This document shows positions 12,210 to 24,480 of a stretch of DNA of 64,000 nucleotides, piece after piece (position 1 is the stretch's first letter; every line of letters begins with the position of its first letter). The stretch is from Moringa oleifera (Eukaryota > Streptophyta > Magnoliopsida > Brassicales > Moringaceae). The stretch is from positions 1,617,001-1,681,000 of the forward strand of contig JAJFZO010000191.1 of assembly GCA_021397835.1 (NCBI GenBank). The letters are read 5' to 3'. Under the pieces are notes generated by a model. That model worked only from the letters and a program-made list of their open reading frames with translations. It was not told where the DNA came from and ran no database searches. The translations under genes were made by a program, and so were the position numbers.

Positions 12210-15200
12210 ATGGTAAAAGAAGGGCCTTGTCACCATTGTGGAACAAGATGTAAGCTTTGTTTTCCATGATTTTGCTATTCATCATGCATTATTGTGATCT
12301 TTGCATTTATGTTTTGATGAAAGAATGCTTCTTCCTTTCTTCCTTTTTTGTTTTCTTTTTTTGAATATATGGTTGTATGATAATTACTCCTCTCCATTGG
12401 TTTCTTTGCAAGATTTAACCAATGGCTCTGTAAGTTTTTGTACATAGAAAGCTTTTTAATTATTTAATTATATATAAGATAAATTTTTTTATTTATATTA
12501 TCAAGATAAAACTGTGTTGAACTTTTAAAGAAATGATAATATATAATAATTTAATAAATTAAGTAGTTATAATTTTTTATTTATTTTTTGTATTGATACA
12601 ATAAATCATGAAAATATTTTTTTATGTTCTTATTAAAAAGCTCTAGACATATAAGATTAATAAAGAATTTCAATCACTTAAGTTGAGGCTCGTCACTTGG
12701 TTTGTTAATGTACATTTGAATAATTCTACTATTAACAAAAATACTAATTGGTCAAATTGTTTAATTCTTCTACTACTAAGGGTGTCCCAAATGATATTTA
12801 ATATATTTTTTTTGTCATTTTAGTAATATGATAAGTGTTGATTTTTTTTTTAAGAGATGATGACAATTAAATTATTTTATATATTAATAATATAAATTAT
12901 TATTTTAAAAAAAAAATTAACACAAATCATATCAAGGAAGGATGTGAATCCAAAGATGAAACCTTGAATGACTTTTGTCTTAATTTGTGATCGTTTAATT
13001 TTTTTTTGAATGTGATGAACATAGACACACCTCTGTGGAGAAATGGACCTCCAGAGAAACCAGTCCTGTGCAACGCATGTGGCTCCAGGTATAGGTCAGG
13101 AAGATCGCTTGACAACTATATGCCTTATCAGACATACCCGGTGCCTGCTCCAAAACGAAAATACAAAAGAAGATATGCAAGCATTAATACTAGCTTTCAA
13201 AACCCAGAACCTGCAAGATCATCATCTTACTCCGATTTCCAAGCGAGCCAAGAAGATGAAGCTGATGAGCGCCCAGGTTCTCTTCACTTCTCTGATGTAG
13301 TCTTCATTTCATTCGATGGCAATGGATATATATGGTGCTCTTGGTTTGTTTGCATATATGAACCGAACTGATCAAATGGTCATGGCTTACAGGGCAAGAC
13401 CCACCGCGCTGGTGCAGAATTCCTGAACAGAAGCAGTCAACTGTGGAGACTCATATGCCTCCAAACATTGCAAGCCTCCATCAGGACCTTCTGGGGATTC
13501 AGCTACTTGAAGGCCCTTCTATTCTTTCTGAATGTCAAGATGGTGATCTTATCTATAATGTCAACAGCCCTTATCTTGATCCCGATGAAATAGGTGATGG
13601 ATGCGTTCTTCTGAAACCGGATTCCACTCCTGGAGAGCAGCAAACGAGGGGTGCATGCTCTTCTAAAGTGGATGACAAATGCGCCAATCATCCTCAATTT
13701 GGTTCCTCATCATCAAAGTAAGTCAGAGCCCAACTTTCAGTTCGTATGCTCTTCTTAACCCTTTTCCTTTCATAAAATCATGTCATATACATTTTACATC
13801 CATGTGATATTACTGCTCAGTTCTATAATGGAACTCCTGGGTTGATCAAGCTCATGGGAAGCCCTAGTTCCTGCTGACCGTACCACTCTGCGGCCTGTCT
13901 ATGTCACGACTATGCAGTTTTATTTCCTTATATAAGATAATCCTTTCCACCTGCCACAAATGCGCAGAGGGAAGCTCTCTTTAGCTTTGTATTGTACCTT
14001 GGAGGGATCCTCTATGTTGTATTTATACTATGATAAGGCCTCTGTCATTTGTCTTTCAGGTCTGACCTTCAACAAGAAAAGACCAAAACTAACCAGTTCA
14101 GTGATAGACTGTATGGCACCAATGCAGAAGAGCTTTGCGCTCTGTCTGAATCTGAAGTTGATGATATACATATCGATGATCTGAACAACAAGACTGCTTC
14201 TAACAAAACAGGCCCCGGAAGTTTTTCTCTCAAGCCATCTTCCCCTCCTGGAAGGCAAAACAAAAGAGATGCATGCTCTTCCAAACTGAAGGAGAAGCTC
14301 CCCAGCCACTCAAATTATGCTCAATTCGGTCCCTCATCTATGTAAGTAGCAATCCAACTTTTTTCTTCAACTCTTTTCCTTTCTTAAAACCATGTTATAT
14401 GCATTTCACCTGTGACATTATTGTGAGTTCATATAACTTCTGTAATATGGAACTCTTGGGTTGGGTTGGGTTGGGTTGATAAGACTCAAGGCAAACCCTA
14501 GTTCCTGTTGCTTCTGCAAACGTACTCTACAGCGATCTATTACACCATGGTGGGATCATTTATGTCACATTAACTGTTTACTATTATAAGGCCTCAGGGC
14601 TTTGTACTCTTTTCAGGTCTGGCCTTCAACAAGAAAAGACCAAAACTAGCCAGTTCAATGATATCTTCCATGGTACCAGTGGAGAAGAGCATTCCCTTCT
14701 GTCTGAATATGATATGCATCTGAACAAACAGAGTGCTTCCGATAATACAGGCCTTGGAAGCCTTCTTCTCAAGCCATCTTCCCCTCCTGAAGGACAACAT
14801 AAGAGAGGTGCATGTTCTTCCAAAACGGATGATAAGCTCCCCAGCCACTCAAATTATGCTCAATCGGGTTCCTCCTCTATGTAAGTGGCAACCCAACTTT
14901 CACTTCATATGCTTTTTCCTACATCTGAAAACATGTTATTGATATTAGAACTGATATCATTATGTATTTTAAATCATATACCTAGCTAACATGGCTTCAT
15001 TGAACAGCTAGCTCCATCTACTACAATCCAGTTCATGCATCTCCGTTTTCATTATAAGTAAACCCTAAATCTTTTTGCTTACTATACATCATGACTAAGT
15101 TGTTTTACTTCCTCCAGATGATCTCCTTTCTTCTTAATTAGCTGCCCTAATGCACAGAGAAAGTACGACTCTTTCTTTTTTAGCTTATTGTACTGCACCC

Positions 15201-15627
15201 TTGAGAATCCTTCACTTTGTTAATGCCTCTGGAATTTTGTTCTTCCAGGTTTGAGGACCTGTCAGGCCTTTCCCCAGAGAAGATCAGGGCTAAGCAGCTG
15301 ATCGGCCATGGCTTGTTTTCCATTCTGTCTGAATATTCTGAAGATCATGATGACATGCTCCTCTACAGTGGCAACAACCAGATTAATAGTACTCCCAAGG
15401 AAATACCTCATGGAAGCCTTCATTTCAATCCGATTTCTCCTCCTGGAGAGCAACCAAGATATGCATGCTCTTCCAAAGTGGCTACCAAGGTCCCCTCCTC
15501 TAATTATACTAACTTTAGGTATAAGGACCAGAGCAGCAGGCTCAGCGAGATCCTCAAGAGCACCAGTACTGGAGAATGCAATGTCGACCAGAGGTCAGAC
15601 TCATCCTCAGATCGAGCAGCTAATTAA
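12210..15627 (+). CDS. GATA zinc-finger transcription factor with multiplied C-terminal exons, 513 aa
   Basis: Nuclear DNA-binding protein of the plant GATA26/27-like group. Exons: 12210-12249, 13025-13276, 13393-13717, 14060-14341, 14617-14880, 15249-15627, sum 1542 nt in one frame. The N-terminal finger is C-x2-C-x18-C-x2-C (CHHC ... CNAC) with the motif [20 protein letters not shown], split between exons 1 and 2 as in this family. The ATG at 12210 gives the expected N-terminus directly before the first cysteine pair. The C-terminal half is acidic and Ser-rich. Exons 3-6 each carry the same module: an ILSE-like segment, a Gly-Ser-Leu block, then S-P-P-G/E and ACSSK. Exons 4 and 5 are 94 and 88 codons, both phase 2 at each end, and their introns are also related. 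Intron 4 holds a short TTGGG repeat near 14,457-14,477. Convergent with the PPR gene. Confidence 0.87.
13393..15627 (+). repeat. Tandem exon-intron units inside the GATA gene (4 related modules)
   Basis: Exon 3 (13393-13717), exon 4 (14060-14341), exon 5 (14617-14880) and exon 6 (from 15249) are diverged copies of one module. Exons 4 and 5 both open with a Leu-Gln-Gln-Glu-Lys-Thr-Lys-Thr run and end in LPSHSNYAQ plus a Ser-rich tail. Introns 3, 4 and 5 all begin GTAAGT and within 25 bp read CCAACTTT, so whole exon-intron units were duplicated. All duplicated junctions are phase 2, which keeps the frame open. Confidence 0.85.
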
Positions 15628-16311
15628 CCATTTGGCCTGAATAATTTTTGTCAGTGACACCAAGCTATCTATGCCCTAATGCAAGAACAGGTTTAGCTAG
15701 ACATTTAATTATAATGCGGGTTTGGTTCTGTTTGTACCCAGACTAAGTGGATTCTTATACCTTTATGTTTTGCTTACAAGATGATTATTATAGATATTTC
15801 TCTGCCATATCATATTTCATACCACAATATGATCTCTTACGTCTGGTTTTTTATTTGGAACCTAATTTTGGATTATGATTTTTATAAAAAAGATTAATTT
15901 TTATAAAATTATTTTTACAAAAATTATTTTATTTTCTTTAAAAAAACTACAAAATACATGATAGGCATGCGAGGAAGGCCAGGAGTTGGGTCCAAACTCA
16001 ATGACAGCTTTTTATTTTGAGAATCCAGGCCCAAAACTGCATCGCTTGAATAACTTGCCAGCCCATCTTCTACTAGTAAGATGGCCTGAACTGCCTCGGC
16101 AGCCACAACTATCCAGGAAACATAAAGCACAAAATGAATCCCATTCCTCAGGTTTGTAGTACATGCGAAGTCCCAATCATTTTAAATTGAATCCTAGCTG
16201 GTAGAATTGCATTATCGAAGAACATCTCCTGGTTTTGGAAAACTTGTGGATGAACAGTTTCAGGAGTATATACAGAAGATATACTGTAAGAAAAAGGTCC
16301 AAAATCGGCTA
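15628..16311. other. Convergent intergenic spacer, GATA / PPR
   Basis: Holds the 3' flanks of both genes and an AT-rich stretch at 15,850-15,950. Nothing else is supported. Confidence 0.6.
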
Positions 16312-17832
16312 TTAACTGCTGGTCAGATGCTCGAATGTCTCATAGCACGCATCAATGTTACTCGCATTGCAACACACAGATGCAACCAAAGAATTCCAAA
16401 CAGAAAGCTTGGGCAACATACCCTGGCTAACCATCTCCTCCAACCACATCACAGCTTCATATATCCTGCCCATACAGCAAAGACCCTGTATAAGTATACT
16501 GTATGTTTCACCAGAAGGCCGGTATGATTTAATCAACATCTCCTCCAAAACCCAACTTGCTTCAAGAAATTTACCATCTCTACATAGCCCATCTACCAAA
16601 ATTCCATAAGTTTCCTTTATAGCAACACAACCAACCTGCTTTGCCATCTTCTTCAGATACTCAACAGCCAGCACTGATTTCCCTTCATCACACAGGCCTT
16701 TCATTACAATATTATACAGTCTAACAGTTGGAACATAACTTCCTTTTACCCTCTCCTCATCAACTGCCTTCACGGCTTCTTCAACCCTGCCCTGCTTGCA
16801 CAATGCAGCCACCTTAGCCTCATAAATCAATGGCGTCAGTGAAAAGCCTCTAACTTTCATTTCATTGAGCACCTTATCAGCGTCACTAATTCTACCTTCA
16901 CTATAAAGATCAATAGCCATAGCACTATAACTAGCCAAACTAGGAATTCCTCCTCTAATTAGAGCTTCATTAATCATACATTTTGTGCACTCTACAGCTT
17001 GCTCTTTACTGCATTGATTGAGATCAAGAAGGTGGTAACATCTTTTTGGAGCCTTTAGCCCCTTCTTTAAAATCTTAACAAGAAGCTCAACAGCCTCTTC
17101 AACCTTTCCATTATCACATAAAGCGTCTAAAAGGGTTCTGTAAATCACAACATCCTCACCACTACCCTTCTGCGAGATCCTCCAAAACATTGAATATAAC
17201 AAATGTGTGGCCTCATGTAACCTCCCATCTTTACACAACCCCTTCATCAAGATCCGATAGCTTTCCCTGTCTGGATAGCAGCCTTGATAATCCATCTCTT
17301 GGAAAACTTGCAATGCCAAATCAGAGCGGTTAAGTTGGCAAAGAGCTTCCATAAACAAATTTAAAGATGGCACCCGTGACTTCACCTCCCACCCATAAGA
17401 GTTATCCAGGAAAAGACGATAGGCAGCTTCAAGCCTCGACTCTTTCACCATTTCACGCAAAAGGGTATTGAAAGATTGTGTCCAATTCACACAGTTGAAC
17501 TGTGGAAGGTTCTTGAAAAGAGAGACAGCCTCGTTCAACATTCCAGCTCTTGCGAAAGTCTGGATAGCTGATGCAAAAACTGAGTCTTTACACTCACAGG
17601 AGTCTTCTTTAATTTGCTCAAGCACTTCTTTCATTTCAGTGATTCGACCTGAGTTTCCAAGGATACCAATCATGGTAGCATAGACCGTACCATTGTGATA
17701 GTACTTTGGGTATTTCTCTTTTGCTTCCTTGAATATTTGGAAAGCTATCAATGGGTTCTTCCGACTCCTTATTATTTGAGACAGGTAGGTTGGTGTTAAA
17801 ACCCTTGGCCATCTCAAACTCATATTCAACAT
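16312..17832 (-). CDS. EMB3101: P-class pentatricopeptide repeat protein, EMB3101-like, 506 aa
   Basis: Single-exon frame from ATG at 17832 to the stop at 16312-16314. It is built of about eleven 35-residue PPR units, for example ESYRILMKGLCKDGRLHEAT and ETYGILVDGLCRDGKFLEAS, without an E or DYW C-terminal extension, so it is P-class. PPR proteins bind organellar RNA in plants. Long stretches (VYATMIGILG, ECKDSVFASAI, CYPDRESYRILMKG, ATHLLYSMFWRISQKGSGED, KGLKAPKRCYH, EAVMWLEEMVSQ) match what I recall of Arabidopsis At1g05600 (EMB3101), an embryo-essential gene. The second Met (17820, MSLRWPRVLTPT) is an equally good start. The target transcript cannot be read from sequence. Divergent from the TMEM87-like gene. 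Confidence 0.93.
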   Translation of the reverse strand: MLNMSLRWPRVLTPTYLSQIIRSRKNPLIAFQIFKEAKEKYPKYYHNGTVYATMIGILGNSGRITEMKEVLEQIKEDSCECKDSVFASAIQTFARAGMLNEAVSLFKNLPQFNCVNWTQSFNTLLREMVKESRLEAAYRLFLDNSYGWEVKSRVPSLNLFMEALCQLNRSDLALQVFQEMDYQGCYPDRESYRILMKGLCKDGRLHEATHLLYSMFWRISQKGSGEDVVIYRTLLDALCDNGKVEEAVELLVKILKKGLKAPKRCYHLLDLNQCSKEQAVECTKCMINEALIRGGIPSLASYSAMAIDLYSEGRISDADKVLNEMKVRGFSLTPLIYEAKVAALCKQGRVEEAVKAVDEERVKGSYVPTVRLYNIVMKGLCDEGKSVLAVEYLKKMAKQVGCVAIKETYGILVDGLCRDGKFLEASWVLEEMLIKSYRPSGETYSILIQGLCCMGRIYEAVMWLEEMVSQGMLPKLSVWNSLVASVCCNASNIDACYETFEHLTSS

Positions 17833-19976
17833 TCAATGTCTTTGATATTCAATGCTTGGATTGAGTTTCTCTTATGCCATCTCTGCAAAAACTCAAGAAA
17901 ATAAGCAAGAAAGTTCGGCCTGATAAATTATTTCTTGGGCAAAAACGACAAAACACAACACGATAACCATGCTACAGTTGATAAAAGGAAGTCAACCTTT
18001 AGAATGAATCAAAATTGCGAGCAAACTCAGCCATTTTATAATTTTCAAGGCCAAATTTTACAATTTTCATGGATTAAAACATAGAGCATAGTTTCAGCTT
18101 CAACTCAACCCCAGCAATACTGAGTCAATACAGGAAAAGCTTAACCCATGACTATGAAGACATTTCATCAAACATGTAGCACGCAGTAACCACAACTAAA
18201 CAAAGAGACCCATCTGAATTATCCTTGCTTCATTTAAATCGAGTCGATAGAACTAAAAGGAAAGCAGAGGAACTGATTTTGTATTCGAATCCTTACAACC
18301 AAATTCCCACAACAATTTTTGTTCTAACCAAAGTTACTTCCATAAACAAAATGTAAATGCACCCATCTTTGGTTCAATAGTTCTTCAGAAAACCAACCTG
18401 ACTTGTCACTCAGATGGCTTGACGTGAGACAAAGGAGATGACGACAAGATCGTGCAGTGGAACAATTGAGAAAACAACCCAACGAAGACGTCCGCTTTGC
18501 CAAAAAATTCCAACAACCGCGCGCGTTTTGCACCCACTTAACCCGCTCTGTTAATCGGAACTGTCCCAAAGCGCCCGGGTCGGTTTTAAAATGATATTGA
18601 TATTAATAATTTGATAAAATTAATAATTAAAATTTTATAAATTTATATAAATAACGATATTTTTTATTAAAAAAATCAACAAAAGCGTATTCCTCTTCTG
18701 TATTCAATATACATGAAATAAAAAAGGTATCTAGTTGTATTATTAATTTATTCCCAAAGCCACTAGGTATGATTTATGTTTAACATTTGTTGCATTCATC
18801 AAACACATTTATAATTAAAGGTTGAGATAAATGTTATGTTATTAATTAAATTTTTATATTCAAAATTTTATATAATAAATTTAATTTAAATTTTTTACAG
18901 TAAATAAATATTTAAATTACCATTATAAAATTTTATTAATATCAAAAAATATTTTTAAAAATTTAAAAATAAATTTTACATTTAAAATTATTTATATTTA
19001 AATGTGAAATTTAAAATAAAGTGAATAATTTATTAAAGTTATTTTAAACATATTTTAATATCGAAAATATTTTTAATTTTTTATAATCATTCGTATTAAA
19101 ATTTATTTTTTAAATATAATAATTTGATTGATAATTTAAAGTATTATTATATTATTTAAAAATTAATATAAATATATAATATATATGTATATATTTTTAT
19201 ATATGTATACGAGTATATAATTGTATATATTTAATAAATAATTACTATAATTTCAAAATTTTAAAATGATAAATTATTATTTGGTAAATCTAATACGAAC
19301 TCAAATCACCTAGTTCAAGAAATGAACTACGAAACTTCAATTTATGGATATATTTTTTCTTTTAACAACAAAAATCAACTTAAGTTCTAGATAAAAGGGC
19401 TCACATAATCAACATAACAGTTATATAAATACATTGAGCTGTATCTGGAACATCAAATTATTTTGATAATAAAAATAAAAAAAAATTCATAAATTTATAC
19501 TACATAATCAAATGATCAATACACATATATATATATTATATAAATAAATATATATATATATATTATTGGAAGATACTTGCCATTACCTTATTAATATTTA
19601 GTGAAACTGGTTTTATATCTAATTTTAATATAATAAAAATATAATTATACATATTATATTTATTGTAAATTTATATCAAATTTTTATTTTTATATGCGGA
19701 AGACCAATTTAGCCTCATGCTTTCCTCAAGCGTTACTATTTTAACTTAATTAAGAGAAGAGTAACATTGCAAATTGGAACGTAAAAGGTTCATTTGAAAC
19801 AATTTGTCAACCACTCAACATGAAGAACTCCACCTCATTTAGGCGCGTAATCGCCACGTACTTCTTTTAACGACGGAGAGCGACATTGCTTCTGCCTCAC
19901 TCCGCTCTCCGCGTTCACTCCTCAATTCGTAGATCCTCTCTGTCTGGCTTTCTCTCTCTTGCTTGGACTCATAGCC
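17833..19976. other. Divergent intergenic region, PPR / TMEM87-like gene
   Basis: 17,833-18,590 is the presumed 5' UTR and promoter of the PPR gene, with a GC-richer patch at 18,480-18,585. 18,590-19,760 is extremely A+T rich with AT-dinucleotide runs near 19,170-19,230 and 19,520-19,565. The last ~150 bp, rich in CTCT, are the presumed 5' UTR of the membrane-protein gene. No further gene seen. Confidence 0.55.
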
Positions 19977-22900
19977 ATGGATTTCGCATTGCGAAGAAGT
20001 AGCATTTGTAACTTCACTCCTGTTCTCCTTTCTTGTTCCTGGCTGTTATTGTCGTCCATTTTCACTGCCGTCAATGCCTCGATCCACCTCTACCACCAGC
20101 AACCCTTCAACGACGTCGGCAACTCCTTCCTTCTCTACGGTGGCAGCGAGGGCCTCGCTTCTTCTCTCTCTTCCGGTGATTCTACCTCCTCTTCCCTCCA
20201 CGATGGCCACTCTTTCATCCGGTAACTATTTTTGTCTATCAAACATTGCATGTGTTTGTGTTTCTCCCTCACTATATGTATGATGTACATGCATATTTGC
20301 ATTAAGCATAGTGTCTGTATGATACTGTGGCATGGTTTAAGTTGATTTGGAATTAGATCTGGATGTTGAGAAAGCTTCAGAGTGAAAAATGATGAAGCAT
20401 TGATTTAATTTTGAAGTACAATTGAGTCTTGAAGCTTAAATGCGTATGTGTGCGTGATTGGGATATGATTGTAGCTGAAAGGTATAATCAGGTAGGTCGT
20501 ATTGAATTTTGAAGTGGATCTGGAATGAGTTGCTATTGTGTGAATTCTCCTTCCTGCTCGGTTAGATGCTAACGGAAATGAATATAAGATTATTCATGTG
20601 CTTTTGTATTTGAAAGAAAGGCCAAGAAAAAGGAGATGGAAGTAATTCCATTTTGATTATTGGTCTTAGAGCTTTTTTCTTCAAATTGCTGGTGGTATTG
20701 AAGCTTGTTGACGGTTTTTCCTTTCAACATTTATGTTTATAGTTTTAGGTGATGAAGAAGATCTAGATTCAAAAATGCAGTATCCTTTTCTTAAAATTTT
20801 TGACAAGGAGAAAAGGATAAATCGCTACTCATGTTTTTTTTACATAGTGATAGATCTTTGGAAAATCTACGAAAAGATTACAATAAATATGCTAGTAACT
20901 GTGAGGTGGATGTCAACAGTCAATCAGTTGTTAAAATTGCTCTTCCTGCTTCTTGCTTTGAAAACATAGTCATGAGCAGATATAAAACAGAATTAGGTTA
21001 ACTTTTTTCCTTTTCTTTTTGGCCTCTTTGCTCTTGTTTTTCTCATAAAAATTTTATGTGATTGTCTGAGGATGACATGAGGAAACAAGATTAGATATTC
21101 TAGCTCCCATGAAAAGTCATTCAAATTGGGAGGGTGTCGTGATTCACTGAAAAGGTAATTCCAAAACCATTTTGGACAACAGATTTAAATGAAAGCAAGA
21201 CTTGCATTTCCAACATTAAGTTTCCAGCTCCTTGCAACAGAAAACACCCATTAGTCTTTGTTAAATTTTGGTCTAGGGGCATGATCTGTGGGTTGTTTGA
21301 TGACTTGACTTTCCTACCATAAACTGCAAAGTAATTAGTGTTAGCTGGTGAACACTGTTACAAGAGGCAGGGCTGCATTTAATTGCTCTAAAATACTTGA
21401 CTCCAACCTAAGCCTTTTCTTCCATTTCTTTTTCTTTTTTGAAGATTATATTGCATGAATCAGTAGAACTGTGTAGCAAATGATGTGTCTAGGGATCTGT
21501 GCAGAAATAATTATTGTCCCAGCAATTATTGCACTCGTCAGTCTTCATGTTAGGCAATGGTCAGTAAAAGCTGGGTTTGTTGGCAATTATTTTTTTTTCA
21601 CTAGATATGGTGTACTGTTTACACATAGTCAAACATGAGTTATATCTTGCTGAATTTATGTCTCTGATTGAATCTCATTTGTTTATAATTGGGCCAGTTT
21701 TGATAATATTACTTTCTGGAGGACTAAAGCTGCTGCTAATGAGCATTCAGACATGGCTCATAGTACAGGGTTAATACAAGCTGTCATCTTTGAGGTTGCT
21801 GATCGTAATAACATTGGTGGTTCCGCATATGGTGGTCAAAGGTCTATATGTTGCACCCCTGATCTCGCTAAGCTGGAAGGCTGCAAGCAAGGTGAAGTCA
21901 TCAGGATACCTTCTGCTAGAGACACTAAGTGGCCTATTGTATTGAATGTACAGTTCAGTGGAAACTACTTATCTGCGAAGATGGATAACACAGAGATTCC
22001 TATCACAAAGACTGGAATGTATAATTTGTTGTTTATTGCATGTGATCCAAAACTCAAGGGACTAACAATGAGTGGGAAGACTGTGTGGAAAAATCCTGAT
22101 GGTTATCTACCTGGTAGGATGGCACCCTTGATGAGCTTTTACGTGTATATATCACTTGCATACTTGTTGCTTAGCATCATTTGGTTCTCTCAGTATATGA
22201 GGTTTTGGAGGGATATACTGCAACTTCAGCATTGCATAACAGCTGTTATTGCTCTTGGACTGTTTGAGATGATCCTTTGGTACTTCGAGTATGCAAACTT
22301 TAACAGTACGGGAATGAGGCCTGTTGTAATTACATCTTGGGTTGTCACAATTGGAGCTTTAAGGAAAACAGTTTCTCGCCTTCTTATACTTTGTGTATCA
22401 ATGGGTTACGGGGTTGTGCGACCCACTCTTGGTGGTCTTACCACCAAGGTGCTTCTTGTTGGAATAACTTACTTTCTTGCATCTGAGTTGCTAGACATTA
22501 CCGAGTATGTGGGCACTATCAATGACATATCAGGAAGAGCAAGACTCTTTCTGGTCCTTCCTGATGCCTTCCTGGATGCATTTTTGATATTGTGGATTTT
22601 TACCTCTCTTTCAAGAACACTAGAGCAATTACAGGTGTCATGTTTCTCCTGAACTTACGTTTCCGTGTTGATATTTGATGTCTTTACCTGGCTTATCATT
22701 GTTCATCATGTTTTTTCGCTAGTACCATTTGTTTGAATATAAACTTAATTTGCAGAAATTTTCTGTTTTGCTTAAATTTGTTTTCCAATCCAGATGAAGA
22801 GGATTTCAGTTAAGTTGGATATCTACCGGAAGTTCTCAAATGCATTAGCTGTGACAGTGATTGCTTCTGTCGCTTGGATAGCTTACGAGGTATTGTTTAG

Positions 22901-24480
22901 ACAAGACTCTATTGGTTTGATTGCAGAATTACTTGAGGCAACTGAATTTTTTATTATGTTTTTCACTAAATGATTGTCACTAAAGTAAAAACTGAGGAGT
23001 GCGGACTAGTTAACAACAACCATATTGTGGAAATTTGTTGTTGAGATTGCTTCTGATGAACATATGTTATTCTGTTGTTCAGCTTCTTGGATACAAAAGT
23101 TTTCTTCTAAGGTCCTCTAGGGATTTGTTAAATAAAAGCTTAGATGTTTTACAAATTGTGATGCTTTGTTACTGAGACTGATATAGTTTTCAAATGGTTA
23201 ATACAGAGACTGAAAAAGAAAGAAGAGGAAACCTATGTAGGAACGGCTAAGTTATTTGTTCCTACTTCTGGAATCTTGAATTAAAAGAAGATAGTTTGAT
23301 GTCTTTTGAATTGCATTTCTACTTTTTGTTTTTATATTTTCTTTTTCTTTCAATAGGAAATTCATTGTCATGTTTCTCTCTGTCTTTATTAATATATTTG
23401 TTTGAGACAACAGCTCTACTTTCTCTTGCTCATCATTTTGATTGATTTGTATGGTTCTCAGTTTAATGTTAGATCTGGCATGCTCTCTGTTTTAGGTATA
23501 CTTCAAAGCAACAGATCCATTTAACGAGAGGTGGCAGAGTGCTTGGATAATAACAGCTTTCTGGGACATTATCACATTCATGTTACTCTGTGTTATCTGC
23601 TATCTCTGGGCCCCATCTCAGAGCTCTCAGAGGTTAGATGTTTTCTCAGCAATTGTAACTAGTCAATAGTGCCATTTCTTATCTTTCCTGTTTTCCTTTT
23701 TGATTGGAAATACCTAGCTGTGGTATGCTGAAGAACATAATAACTGTGTTGCAAAAGGGGAAAAAAAAAATTGCAGGCAGAAAAAGCTAGGGAAGGAAGC
23801 AAGAAGAGAACTTTTTTCTCTCTTGAATTTCTATTAGCTGCATCCTGCATTTGGCTAGATTATTACTTGGAATTTTGTCTGTGTTCAAAATCTGATGCTA
23901 GAAAACATTGGCCCTTTTGGTTAAGAAATTATTTGTGAGGTTGGGAACTAGACATGTCATGAAGTTCAGCATGGACCTTTCTTAGGAGGATTACTGCTAT
24001 GGCACTGGTGCCTTTCGGATTAGATTATAATGATGATATCAAAGTGAAGATTGAATCATCAGTAAGTCTTCTTCCAAGCCTAAAAAATGCCTAGGGCTAA
24101 GCTCCCCTCTTTACCTAAAGTCAAAAACGGCTTTTGGGTTCACTTGTTGATTTGTACTGTTTTTGAATTAAGGTCACATATGGTTCCAGCCCTCTCCATT
24201 GTCTTGTCTGTGAGGCGTTTCAGTGTGATTTCAAGAGTCAAATTTTTCCTCAATCTTTCACATTTTAACATCATCTTTGCTGCTTTTATGCTGACATGTA
24301 CCAGTAAATAACAGGTATGCCTATGCTGGAGAAGTTGGAGAAGAATTTGATGATGAAGCTCAGATCCTAACAGGGGAAATATCAGATGGTGACATCAGCT
24401 TAGTCAAACAACAGAAGAATGTTGGAAGCGCTGCTACTTCAGACGTAGAGGATGACGCTGAAGAGGACAAGAGAGAATGA
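19977..24480 (+). CDS. TMEM87 / lung seven-transmembrane receptor family protein, 526 aa
   Basis: Multi-pass membrane protein of the GOST (Golgi-dynamics domain, seven-transmembrane) family, usually placed in the secretory pathway. Exons: 19977-20221, 21698-22634, 22794-22889, 23496-23632, 24315-24480, sum 1581 nt. A signal peptide with core SCSWLLLSSIF is followed by an extracytoplasmic domain up to about residue 220, with cysteines in SICCTPDL and IACDPK. Seven hydrophobic segments follow from MAPLMSFYVYISLAYLLL to AWIITAFWDIITFMLLCVIC, then an acidic cytoplasmic tail ending DDAEEDKRE. The family signature PVVITSWVVTIGALRKTVSR and GYGVVRPTLGG are intact. The first in-frame ATG (19977) gives a proper signal peptide. 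Similar to Arabidopsis lung-7TM proteins such as At1g72480. The ligand or channel role in plants is not settled. Confidence 0.92.

Noticed and set aside
14457..14477. TTGGG repeat resembling a telomeric or regulatory array
   Set aside because: Only a few units, does not match the plant telomere TTTAGGG, and lies within a duplicated GATA intron; simple repeat slippage is enough.
18324..18569. 81-codon minus frame in a GC-richer patch
   Set aside because: It sits in the presumed 5' region of the PPR gene, lacks any recognisable motif, and its openness is explained by local composition.
20733..20969. 78-codon + frame in the TMEM87-like gene
   Set aside because: Lies inside intron 1; the exon 1 and exon 2 phases join exactly without it.
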